Assembly (NCBI GenBank): GCA_029227655.1
Contig: JAQYAI010000196.1
Span: forward strand, 1 to 55,218
Length of the DNA stretch: 55,218 bases
Reading direction: 5' to 3'
Source: a bacterium
GTDB lineage: Bacteria > Bacillota > Clostridia > Lachnospirales > Lachnospiraceae
Shown here: in pieces, positions 1 through 7,556 of the stretch
How positions within the stretch are numbered: position 1 is the first letter of the stretch
How the letters are laid out: every line of letters starts with the position of its first letter
The notes under the pieces: model-generated
Seen by the model: the letters and a program-made list of their open reading frames with translations, nothing else
Told to the model about the DNA's origin: nothing
Database searches by the model: none
Position numbers and translations under genes: made by a program

Positions 1-1
1 T

Positions 2-595
2 GTGGATCTTTTAAAGCAGGAGGGAATCACAGAAGAACAGAGAGCGTCCTATATAGACACACTTGATCAGAAATCTCAAAGACTGAAAGTCTTGATTGAG
101 GATCTGTTTGAAATCAGCAAAGCGAATTCGGGAAATGTGAAAATGAATTTCATGGACGTTGATGTAGTAAATCTGATGAAACAGGTGCGGCTGGAAATGG
201 AAGATAAGATTATGAACAGTAATCTGACCTTCCGTTGGAATTTCCCGGAAGAAAAGATCATCCTTTCGTTGGACGGACAGAGAACGTATCGTATTTTTGA
301 AAATCTGCTGAACAACATTTTGAAGTATGCGATGCCGGGCTCCAGAGTTTATGTGGATGTAAAGAATCTGGAAAAAGAGGTAGAGATTATTTTTAGAAAT
401 ATTTCTGCATCAGAGCTGGATTACAACGTAGAACATTTGACAGACAGATTTGTCAGAGGCGATTCTTCCAGAAATACAGAAGGAAGCGGTCTTGGGCTTG
501 CAATCGTGAAAAGCTTTGTAGAGCTTCAGCATGGAACATTCAGGATTGAAGTGGATGGAGATTTATTCAAAGCAATCATTATATGGAAAAAATAA
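2..595 (+). CDS. sensor histidine kinase, C-terminal part (5' end outside window)
   Basis: The gene runs in from the left edge, so its sensor region and phospho-accepting histidine are not visible. What remains is the end of the dimerisation helix pair (about residues 1-45, with IEDLFEISKANSG) and a HATPase_c domain. The N box is FENLLNNILKYA (about 100-111) and the G box is GSGLGLAIV (about 161-169), so ATP binding looks intact. The classic HATPase D-box is not obvious. The kinase would autophosphorylate and pass phosphate to a cognate regulator. Spo0A lies downstream, but a terminator separates the two, so a direct partnership is only a possibility. The GTG at position 2 is an in-frame codon and not a supported start. 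Confidence 0.85.
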   Translation: MDLLKQEGITEEQRASYIDTLDQKSQRLKVLIEDLFEISKANSGNVKMNFMDVDVVNLMKQVRLEMEDKIMNSNLTFRWNFPEEKIILSLDGQRTYRIFENLLNNILKYAMPGSRVYVDVKNLEKEVEIIFRNISASELDYNVEHLTDRFVRGDSSRNTEGSGLGLAIVKSFVELQHGTFRIEVDGDLFKAIIIWKK

Positions 596-601
596 TAGAA
601 G

Positions 602-637
602 GGCACATGTCTGGGAAGGCATGTGTCTTTTTTTCTT
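602..637 (+). terminator. intrinsic terminator after the sensor kinase
   Basis: An 8-bp stem (GGCACATG with CATGTGTC, one G-T pair) and a 10-nt loop are followed by a long T run. It ends transcription of the kinase before the spo0A promoter region. Confidence 0.85.
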
Positions 638-690
638 TAAGTTATTGGAAGGATGAGGTAAGATGGTTATCGAGACTCGTCACATTCTTG

Positions 691-785
691 TGTCGAAATT
701 TGGAGAATAAGAGGGGAAAATAGAAGATTTTGTATGACAGTCTCGACAAAGTTCGATGGAATTCGTGAATTCTAAAATATATAAT
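691..785 (+). promoter_or_regulatory. spo0A upstream region with two candidate 0A boxes
   Basis: TGTCGAAA at 691-698 fits the Spo0A binding core TGNCGAA. The reverse complement of 741-750 is TTTGTCGAGA, one base from the usual TTTGTCGAAA. A TATAAT lies at 780-785 with only a weak -35 (TGGAAT at 757-762). Spo0A autoregulation is established in Bacillus and Clostridia; here it is inferred from the boxes. Confidence 0.45.
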
Positions 786-835
786 GATTCTACTTGTTAA
801 AACATGATACGAGAGAATTGAGGGAGGAATGTCAT

Positions 836-1627
836 ATGGAACAGTTAAGCGTGGCGATTGCAGACGATAATGAAAGAATGTTGGAAATACTTAGCGATAT
901 TGTTAATAGTGATAAAGAGTTGAATCTGGTAGGAAAAGCAACAAATGGGGAGGATGTTTATCAAATCATAAAAGAAAAAGAACCAGATGTAGTTTTGTTA
1001 GATCTGATCATGCCGAAAATGGACGGAATCAGTCTGATGGAAATTGTAAATGGAGATAAGACAGTTAAGAAGAGGCCAAGCTTTATCGTAATTTCTGGAA
1101 TCAGCCAAGAAAGAATAACGGAAGATGCTTTTGAAAAAGGAGCATCTTATTACATATTAAAACCTTTTAACAATGAGGTAATCATTCAGAGAATTAAGAA
1201 TTTGAGAAAGAAAAAAGAGGGAACAATCCAATATCAGGCAGGAAAACTGACTGAGGAAGCCATAGAAAAGCAGGAAGATCTGGAGACCTGCGTTACAAAT
1301 ATGATTCATGAAATAGGAATCCCCGCACATATTAAGGGATACCATTATCTTAGAGATGCGATTATGATGGCAATCGAGGATATGGATGTTTTGAATGCGA
1401 TTACGAAAGTATTGTATCCAACAGTAGCAAAGAAGAATCAGACCACATCGAGCAGAGTTGAGAGAGCAATCAGGCATGCAATAGAAGTCGCATGGAGCAG
1501 AGGAAAAATAGATACACTGGAAGAATTATTCAGCTATACAGTAAGTAATGGAAAAGGGAAACCAACAAATTCAGAGTTTATTGCACTTGTTGCAGATACA
1601 ATACGATTAAAATATAAAAACAGATAA
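836..1627 (+). CDS. spo0A: sporulation master regulator Spo0A
   Basis: This is the response regulator that, once phosphorylated, starts sporulation. The protein is 263 aa, close to the family norm of about 267. The receiver domain has acidic residues D10-D11, the phospho-acceptor D56 in VVLLDLIMP, and the conserved lysine in ILKPF. The C-terminal effector domain carries the signature [18 protein letters not shown] of the Spo0A recognition helix. The start at 836 is chosen because GGGAGGAAT sits just upstream and the N-terminus then matches the family; an earlier in-frame ATG at 794 has no ribosome site. In Clostridia spoIVB often precedes spo0A, whereas here a histidine kinase does. A terminator and putative 0A boxes lie between them. 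Confidence 0.97.
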   Translation: MEQLSVAIADDNERMLEILSDIVNSDKELNLVGKATNGEDVYQIIKEKEPDVVLLDLIMPKMDGISLMEIVNGDKTVKKRPSFIVISGISQERITEDAFEKGASYYILKPFNNEVIIQRIKNLRKKKEGTIQYQAGKLTEEAIEKQEDLETCVTNMIHEIGIPAHIKGYHYLRDAIMMAIEDMDVLNAITKVLYPTVAKKNQTTSSRVERAIRHAIEVAWSRGKIDTLEELFSYTVSNGKGKPTNSEFIALVADTIRLKYKNR

Positions 1628-1630
1628 TTC

Positions 1631-1659
1631 TTTTCAAAAGACTGTTTTTGCGTTATAAT
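1631..1659 (+). promoter_or_regulatory. putative glgA promoter
   Basis: TTTTCA (1631-1636), a 17-bp spacer and TATAAT (1654-1659) begin right after the spo0A stop and precede glgA by about 30 nt. Confidence 0.6.
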
Positions 1660-1694
1660 GGAACATGATGAGAAAACATAGGGGGACTTGTATG

Positions 1695-3131
1695 ATGAAA
1701 AAGATTTTATTTGTAGCGTCAGAAGTTGTGCCATTTGTAAAAACAGGAGGACTGGCAGATGTTGCTGGTTCACTTCCTAAATATTTTGATAAAGAAAAAT
1801 ATGATGTGCGTGTTGTGTTACCAAAGTATGCATGCATGAAAGAAGCATTTAAGAAAGATCTTAAATACAAATTACATTTTTATATGGACATGAACTGGAG
1901 AAACCAGTATGTAGGAATTTTTGAAACTGTATATGAAGGGGTGACATTTTATTTTATTGATAATGAATATTATTTTAATGTATCGGCCCCATACAGTGAT
2001 ATTGTAAATGATGCAGAAAAGTTTGTTTATTTCTCTAAAGCATCGCTTTGTATGCTCCCGCAGATTGGCTTTAAGCCAGATGTGATTCACTGTCATGACT
2101 GGCAGACGGGGCTTGTTCCTGCATTTCTGGATCATTTTCGTAAGAATGATGAATTTTATCAGGGAATAAAAACCGTATTTACGATTCATAATTTAAGATT
2201 CCAGGGAATTATTGATAAGAACAGAGCAAGAGATATTATCAGCTTACCAGAATATTATTTTGAAGGACAATATTTAGAAGCATACGGCTGTGTGAACTTC
2301 TTAAAGGGAGGAATCGTTTTTGCCGATAAAGTTACAACAGTAAGTAATACCTATGCAGAGGAAATCAAAACAAAGTTTTATGGAGAAGGTCTTGAGGCGC
2401 TCATGAACCAGAAAGCCGGAGATCTTGTCGGTATTGTGAATGGAATTGACTACACAGATTTTAATCCGGAAACGGATCCACATATTGTAAAGAACTTTAA
2501 TGTAGACAATTTCCGCAAAGAAAAGAAAAAGAACAAAAAAGCACTCCAGGAAGAATTAGGATTAGAAGTAGATCCGAATAAGATGATGATCGGTATCGTG
2601 TCAAGACTTACGGATCAGAAGGGATTTGATCTTGTAAATCATGTTATGGACGAACTCTGCCAAGATAATATTCAGATTGTAATTCTTGGAACTGGTGACA
2701 AGAAGTACGAAAACAGCTTCCTGCACTATGCATGGAAATATTCTGGCAAAGTAGCTGCTCTCATTTATTATTCAGAACCAATGTCGCATAAGATTTATGC
2801 ATCATGTGATGCGTTCTTAATGCCATCATTGTTTGAACCGTGTGGACTTAGCCAGCTTATGAGTCTTCGCTATGGAACACTTCCAATTGTTCGTGAAACA
2901 GGTGGACTTAAGGATACCGTAGAAGCTTACAATGAATACGAAAAGACAGGAACAGGATTCAGTTTTGCAAATTACAATGCACACGAAATGATGCATACCG
3001 TTCGCTATGCGGAACAGATTTTTTACGATAAGAAACGCGATTGGAATAAGATTGTTGAACACGCAATGAAGAAGGATTTCTCATGGGCAAATTCAGCAAG
3101 GCTTTATGAAGAATTATACGAAACATTATAA
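1695..3131 (+). CDS. glgA: glycogen (starch) synthase GlgA
   Basis: The enzyme transfers glucose from ADP-glucose to the non-reducing end of alpha-1,4-glucan in the cytoplasm (GT5 family). The N-terminal nucleotide-sugar motif KTGGLADV is at about residues 16-23, and the C-terminal acceptor/donor site FEPCGLSQL is present in the second Rossmann lobe. The length, 478 aa, equals that of typical bacterial GlgA. Two adjacent ATGs exist at 1692 and 1695; 1695 is chosen because it is 8 nt from GGGGGA. No other glg genes are nearby, so it stands alone behind spo0A with its own promoter. A link between carbon storage and sporulation is suggestive only. Confidence 0.95.
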   Translation: MKKILFVASEVVPFVKTGGLADVAGSLPKYFDKEKYDVRVVLPKYACMKEAFKKDLKYKLHFYMDMNWRNQYVGIFETVYEGVTFYFIDNEYYFNVSAPYSDIVNDAEKFVYFSKASLCMLPQIGFKPDVIHCHDWQTGLVPAFLDHFRKNDEFYQGIKTVFTIHNLRFQGIIDKNRARDIISLPEYYFEGQYLEAYGCVNFLKGGIVFADKVTTVSNTYAEEIKTKFYGEGLEALMNQKAGDLVGIVNGIDYTDFNPETDPHIVKNFNVDNFRKEKKKNKKALQEELGLEVDPNKMMIGIVSRLTDQKGFDLVNHVMDELCQDNIQIVILGTGDKKYENSFLHYAWKYSGKVAALIYYSEPMSHKIYASCDAFLMPSLFEPCGLSQLMSLRYGTLPIVRETGGLKDTVEAYNEYEKTGTGFSFANYNAHEMMHTVRYAEQIFYDKKRDWNKIVEHAMKKDFSWANSARLYEELYETL

Positions 3132-3158
3132 GATAAAACTATGTATTAAATAATATAA

Positions 3159-3211
3159 GGGGAGACAGTTTTTGTTGCCGGATATCCGGAGGTACAGAAA
3201 CTGTCTTTCCC
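3159..3211 (+). other. long imperfect hairpin between glgA and metF
   Basis: GGGGA and GACAGTTTTTG pair with CAGAAACTGTC and TTTCCC (about 16 pairs with one bulge) around a loop that itself contains the palindrome CCGGATATCCGG. There is no clean T run after the stem, so termination would be weak; it may be a structured leader of the met operon. It does not match the SAM-I, SAM-II or S-box cores I know. Confidence 0.55.
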
Positions 3212-3238
3212 ATATAATACGAAAGGAACGTACAGCTA

Positions 3239-4108
3239 ATGAGAATTATAGACAGAATAAAGGAAGACAAAGTACATGTTTCATTTGAAGTATTTCCACC
3301 AAAGACAGACGCAGGTATTCAGTCAGTGATCCGTGCTGTGGATGAGATTGCCACACTTTCCCCAAGCTTTATCAGTGTGACTTATGGGGCAGGAGGAGGA
3401 ACGAGCAAGAATACATTGAAGATTGCTTCTCATATTAAAAATGAGCTGCATGTGCCAAGCATCGCACATCTGACCTGTATGTCGTCGACCAAAGAAGAAG
3501 TCAGAAATGTAGTAGAACAGCTGAAGATAGAAGGAATTCAGAATGTGCTCGCACTTCGAGGTGACAGACCAAAAGATATTGCACCGGAAGACCTTCCGAA
3601 TGAATATCATTATGCCTGTGAACTGATTCGTGATATTAAAGAACAAGGTGATTTCTGTATCGGAGCAGCGTGTTATCCAGAAGGTCATGTGGAGGCTGAA
3701 TGTAAGAAAGAGGATATTTTTTATTTGAAAGAGAAAGTGGACTGTGGTGTAGATTTCCTTACAACGCAGATGTTTTTTGATAACAGTATTTTATATAATT
3801 TTTTGTACCGGATCAGGGAAAAGGGGATTACTGTCCCTGTACTTCCTGGAATAATGCCAGTCACCAACGTAAAACAGGTGGCAAGGAGCTGTGCTTTGTC
3901 CGGAACGGTTCTTCCGGCAAGATTTCATGCAATCGTGGATAAATTTGGGGACAATCCGGCAGCGATGCAGCAGGCGGGAATCGCATATGCGACAGATCAG
4001 ATTATCGATCTCATTGCAAATGGAATCAATAACATCCATGTGTATTCCATGAATAAACCAGAAGTGGCTGCGGCAATTATGAGAAATTTATCTGAAATTG
4101 TAAAATAG
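3239..4108 (+). CDS. metF: 5,10-methylenetetrahydrofolate reductase
   Basis: MetF reduces methylene-THF to methyl-THF with FAD, supplying the methyl donor for methionine synthase. The 289-aa protein has the N-terminal catalytic motif SFEVFPPKT (about residues 15-23), the YGAGGGT turn (about 50-56), LRGDRP in the folate site and QMFFDN near the flavin site. It is a TIM barrel of normal bacterial length without the eukaryotic regulatory tail. AAAGGAA lies about 10 nt before the start. The next gene begins within 10 nt of its stop, so metF, the reactivation protein and metH form one operon for methionine synthesis. Confidence 0.95.
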   Translation: MRIIDRIKEDKVHVSFEVFPPKTDAGIQSVIRAVDEIATLSPSFISVTYGAGGGTSKNTLKIASHIKNELHVPSIAHLTCMSSTKEEVRNVVEQLKIEGIQNVLALRGDRPKDIAPEDLPNEYHYACELIRDIKEQGDFCIGAACYPEGHVEAECKKEDIFYLKEKVDCGVDFLTTQMFFDNSILYNFLYRIREKGITVPVLPGIMPVTNVKQVARSCALSGTVLPARFHAIVDKFGDNPAAMQQAGIAYATDQIIDLIANGINNIHVYSMNKPEVAAAIMRNLSEIVK

Positions 4109-4118
4109 GATGATTGCA

Positions 4119-4763
4119 ATGGATAGAAGAGTAAGCGAAGCAGTAAGATATCTGGGATATGGAAAAAATGCAGTAGATGACAGGACAAGAAATCTGATTG
4201 CATTGTCATTTCAAGAACTGGAGCAGGTGGCTGCAGTTAAGTCTGTGTATCAGTTCTTTTCTTGTATTGTGGAGAAGGAAGAGGAAGTCAGAATTGGCAC
4301 AATGGAAGTAAGGAGCAGGAATCTGGCAAAGAATATGAAGGGATGTCAGGAAGCAGCAATGTTCGGGATTACGCTGGGAACTGGCGCAGACCTTCTGATT
4401 CGGAAATATATGGTGACCGATATGGCAAAAGCGGTGGTCACGCAGGCATGTGCGGCCGTTCTTTTAGAAGAAGCATGTGATGATCTACAGGAAAAAATCA
4501 AAAAAGAAAAAGCCAAAGAAGATTTGTGGATTCGACCAAGATTCAGTCCAGGATATGGAGATTTTGATATTCATCATCAGAAAGATATTTTAAGAATACT
4601 GGATACACATAAGAAAATTGGATTATCGATGACAGACAGCTATATGCTGACACCGACCAAGTCGGTTACTGCGCTGATTGGGATCTGTAAAGAAGAAATG
4701 CAGTGCCACAAAACAGGGTGTGAGAGCTGCACTCAGTTGGACTGCCAGTATCGGAGAAACTAG
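4119..4763 (+). CDS. MetH reactivation (SAM-binding) domain protein
   Basis: This is a stand-alone version of the C-terminal activation domain of cobalamin-dependent methionine synthase, which binds S-adenosylmethionine and remethylates oxidised cob(II)alamin. The motif RPRFSPGYGDF (about residues 145-155) matches the RxxRFSPGYGD signature of that domain. A cysteine-rich tail (CHKTGCESCTQLDC, near the C-terminus) is an extra feature. The start at 4119 is preferred over an ATG at 4110 because AGGA at 4107-4110 then sits at a normal distance. The gene lies between metF and a metH that lacks this domain, so the two proteins must work as a complex. Flavodoxin or another reductant would be needed from elsewhere. 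Confidence 0.88.
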   Translation: MDRRVSEAVRYLGYGKNAVDDRTRNLIALSFQELEQVAAVKSVYQFFSCIVEKEEEVRIGTMEVRSRNLAKNMKGCQEAAMFGITLGTGADLLIRKYMVTDMAKAVVTQACAAVLLEEACDDLQEKIKKEKAKEDLWIRPRFSPGYGDFDIHHQKDILRILDTHKKIGLSMTDSYMLTPTKSVTALIGICKEEMQCHKTGCESCTQLDCQYRRN

Positions 4764-4775
4764 AGGAGTAGGAGA

Positions 4776-7136
4776 ATGAGCATAAAAGATAGACTTGGAA
4801 AAGAACTCTTATTTTTAGATGGAGGAATGGGAACCCTTCTTCAGGCACAGGGGCTTGAAGCAGGAGAACTTCCAGAGGCATGGAATATCAAATATCCGGA
4901 GCGTGTGCGCCAGATTCATCAGAGATATAAAGAAGCAGGAAGTGATATTGTTCTGGCAAATACGTTCGGGGCAAACCGGTGCAAATTCCATGATACAGAG
5001 TATTCGTTAGAAGAAGTAATTAAAGCGGGAATTGAGAATGCGAAACAGACGGGAGCCTTTGTAGCTCTTGATGTGGGTCCAACAGGAAAACTGTTAAAGC
5101 CACTGGGAGATCTTTCTTTTGAAGAAGCTTATGAGGTCTTTGCTGAAGCTGTCCGCTATGGCGAGAAATATGGAGCAGACCTGATTCACATTGAGACTAT
5201 GAGTGATACTTATGAAGTGAAGGCAGCAGTTCTTGCAGCGAAGGAAAATTCCAGCCTTCCAGTCTTTGCCACAATGATTTTCGATGAAAAAGGGAAACTT
5301 CTGACTGGCGGAGATGTTCCATCTGTGGTGGCAATGCTGGAAGGACTTCGCGTGGATGCCATTGGAATGAACTGCGGACTTGGACCAAAACAGGCACTTC
5401 CAATCTTAAAGACTATGCGTAAATATAGTTCCCTTCCTATCATTGTGAAACCCAATGCAGGACTTCCAAAACAGAAGGATGGAGAGACATATTATGATGT
5501 AGAACCGGAAGAATTTGCAGAGACGATGCTGGAAATTGTAAATGCCGGTGCTGCTGCTATTGGCGGATGCTGTGGGACAACACCAGATCATATCCGTGAG
5601 ATGGTGAAGTCATGCAGGGGGCAAAGTATTTTACCGTTAGAGAAGAAGCATGATACCATCGTTTCTTCCTATGGACAGGCTGTGCTTCTTGGAGAGAAAC
5701 CGGTGATTATTGGAGAACGTATTAATCCAACGGGAAAGAAGCGTCTGAAAGAGGCCTTAAAGACAAAAGATTTCGACTATATTTTAAAAGAAGCGATTAC
5801 GCAGCAGGATGCCGGGGCACATATTCTGGATGTAAACGTAGGTCTTCCGGATATTGATGAGGTTTCCATGATGAAAGAAGTGGTTCAGCAAATTCAAAGC
5901 GTCACTAACCTGCCATTACAAATCGATACGGTAGATGTAGCTGCTATGGAAGCAGCTATGCGTATTTACAATGGAAAGCCGATGCTGAATTCGGTCAGCG
6001 GAAAGAAAGAATCCATGGATACGGTATTTCCTCTCGTTCAGAAGTATGGTGGTGTTGTGGTCGGGCTTACTTTGGATGAAACTGGAATTCCGGAAACTGC
6101 GGATGGACGTGTAGAGATTGCTGGAAAAATTATTTCTGAAGCAGAAAAATATGGTATCGACAAAAAGGATATTGTGATTGATGTGCTCACAATGACCATC
6201 AGTTCAGAAAAGGATGGGGCGAAAGTTGCGCTTAAAGCGCTGAGTAAGGTTCGAGAGCAGTATGGTGTGAGAACGGTTCTTGGTGTATCCAACATTTCCT
6301 TCGGTCTTCCAAGAAGACCGGTCATTAATGGACATTTTTACTCCATGGCCATGTTAAATGGTCTCAGCGCCGGAATTATCAATCCTTCTTCGGCAGAAAT
6401 GATGCAGGCCTATGATTCTTATGTGGCACTGATGGGATATGATGAGAACTGTCAATCCTATATTACAAAATATGCTGTGGCACAGACGGAACAGCCAGTG
6501 AAAAAAGAGTCTGCGAAGATGACACTTCATTATGCAATCGAGAGGGGGCTCAAAGAAGAGTCGTATAAGATTACCAGGGAACTGGTGAAAGAAAAAGATT
6601 CTCTTGACATTATTAAGGAAGAACTGATTCCGGCCCTGAATGTGGTGGGAGAAGGATTCGAGAAAGGAAGTGTTTTCCTTCCACAGCTTCTGATGAGCGC
6701 GGATGCAGCGAAAATGGCATTCGCAGTGATCAAAGAACAGCTTAGTAAAGCCAATATACAGGAAGAAAAGAAAAATAAGATTCTTCTTGCGACGGTCAAA
6801 GGCGATATTCATGATATTGGAAAGAATATCGTGAAAGTCCTTTTGGAGAACTATGGTTTTGAAGTTATCGATATGGGAAAAGATGTTGCGCCGGAGGCGA
6901 TTGTCCAGCGGGTAAAAGAGGAGCATATCAAGTTGGTGGGGCTTAGTGCACTTATGACGACTACAGTTGTCAGTATGGAAGAGACCATCAGACAACTGAA
7001 AAAAGCAGGACTTCAATGCAAAGTGATGGTAGGTGGCGCTGTGTTGAATCAGGAATATGCTGATATGATCGGGGCTGATTTCTATGGAAAAGATGCCATG
7101 CAGTCTGTCCATTTTGCACAAGAATATTTTGGGTAA
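4776..7136 (+). CDS. metH: cobalamin-dependent methionine synthase without activation domain
   Basis: MetH moves a methyl group from methyl-THF to homocysteine through methylcobalamin. Domains in order: homocysteine-binding barrel (about 1-290) with zinc cysteines in GMNCGLGP (about 200) and GGCCGTTP (about 265); pterin-binding barrel (about 310-560) with GERINPTGKKR; B12-binding cap (about 580-670); and the B12 Rossmann domain (about 670-786) with the cobalt ligand motif GDIHDIGKN. At 786 aa it is far shorter than the roughly 1,200-aa E. coli enzyme because the SAM-binding reactivation domain is absent; the preceding gene encodes it. The ribosome site is AGGAGTAGGAG. Confidence 0.95.
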   Translation: MSIKDRLGKELLFLDGGMGTLLQAQGLEAGELPEAWNIKYPERVRQIHQRYKEAGSDIVLANTFGANRCKFHDTEYSLEEVIKAGIENAKQTGAFVALDVGPTGKLLKPLGDLSFEEAYEVFAEAVRYGEKYGADLIHIETMSDTYEVKAAVLAAKENSSLPVFATMIFDEKGKLLTGGDVPSVVAMLEGLRVDAIGMNCGLGPKQALPILKTMRKYSSLPIIVKPNAGLPKQKDGETYYDVEPEEFAETMLEIVNAGAAAIGGCCGTTPDHIREMVKSCRGQSILPLEKKHDTIVSSYGQAVLLGEKPVIIGERINPTGKKRLKEALKTKDFDYILKEAITQQDAGAHILDVNVGLPDIDEVSMMKEVVQQIQSVTNLPLQIDTVDVAAMEAAMRIYNGKPMLNSVSGKKESMDTVFPLVQKYGGVVVGLTLDETGIPETADGRVEIAGKIISEAEKYGIDKKDIVIDVLTMTISSEKDGAKVALKALSKVREQYGVRTVLGVSNISFGLPRRPVINGHFYSMAMLNGLSAGIINPSSAEMMQAYDSYVALMGYDENCQSYITKYAVAQTEQPVKKESAKMTLHYAIERGLKEESYKITRELVKEKDSLDIIKEELIPALNVVGEGFEKGSVFLPQLLMSADAAKMAFAVIKEQLSKANIQEEKKNKILLATVKGDIHDIGKNIVKVLLENYGFEVIDMGKDVAPEAIVQRVKEEHIKLVGLSALMTTTVVSMEETIRQLKKAGLQCKVMVGGAVLNQEYADMIGADFYGKDAMQSVHFAQEYFG

Positions 7137-7164
7137 CAGTTATCAAAATTTATCAAAAATAGGT

Positions 7165-7193
7165 TTGAAATGTGTGACAGTTTATGATATGAT
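7165..7193 (+). promoter_or_regulatory. promoter of the 48-aa peptide gene
   Basis: TTGAAA (7165-7170), a 17-bp spacer and TATGAT (7188-7193), about 48 nt before the small ORF. Confidence 0.65.
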
Positions 7194-7240
7194 AGGTATA
7201 GTTTAGAAGCGAATAATCTATGATTGGGAGGCAGATATAT

Positions 7241-7387
7241 ATGGCATTTTTGGCATCATTAATTCAGACACTTCTTAAAGCGGCAGTAATTGCACTTGTT
7301 GCATTTGGCGGAATAAAGCTTGGAAAGAAAATGCGTGACAACAAGGATGCAAAGACAGCAGCGACAGAAGCAGCAGATGCAGAATAA
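7241..7387 (+). CDS. small membrane protein, 48 aa, unknown function
   Basis: An ATG preceded by GGGAGG opens a 48-codon frame. Residues 4-24 (LASLIQTLLKAAVIALVAFG) form one hydrophobic helix, followed by a basic stretch (KLGKKMR) and an Ala/Glu/Asp-rich tail. The basic side suggests a C-terminus in the cytoplasm. The gene has its own promoter and its own strong terminator, which supports a real monocistronic gene and not a chance frame. I do not recognise the family, and it shows no toxin-like antisense arrangement. Confidence 0.7.
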   Translation: MAFLASLIQTLLKAAVIALVAFGGIKLGKKMRDNKDAKTAATEAADAE

Positions 7388-7405
7388 TTCAGGACGGTTA
7401 CATGG

Positions 7406-7434
7406 GGATTGCACGAAAAGGTGCAATCCTTTTT
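7406..7434 (+). terminator. terminator of the 48-aa peptide gene
   Basis: Perfect 9-bp stem GGATTGCAC / GTGCAATCC with loop GAAAAG, followed by five T. Confidence 0.9.
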
Positions 7435-7467
7435 AGTTGGTTTTATATTACAATGAGATTTCGTAGA

Positions 7468-7496
7468 TTGACAAATGTTACAAACGCAATTATAAT
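7468..7496 (+). promoter_or_regulatory. consensus promoter of alaS
   Basis: TTGACA (7468-7473), a 17-bp spacer and TATAAT (7491-7496): a perfect sigma-A promoter. The leader of about 55 nt is too short for a T-box, so expression is likely constitutive. Confidence 0.85.
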
Positions 7497-7556
7497 TAAT
7501 AATCGGCAAATTCTCATTTTTCATATTGGAAAATGATGTAATAGAGGAGGATAAAA

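Noticed and set aside
3213-3218. TATAAT right before metF
   Set aside because: Transcription from it would begin at the ribosome site and no -35 is in place, so I do not call it a promoter.
3140-3238. SAM riboswitch upstream of metF
   Set aside because: The conserved core elements of SAM-I and related classes are absent; only a simple long hairpin is present.
6354-7121. 255-aa antisense frame over metH
   Set aside because: No ribosome site, no recognisable domain, and it lies wholly opposite a conserved gene; it results from codon bias.
7435-7556. T-box leader for alaS
   Set aside because: The leader after the consensus promoter is about 55 nt, too short for a T-box, and no AGGGTGGNACCGCG-like motif is seen.
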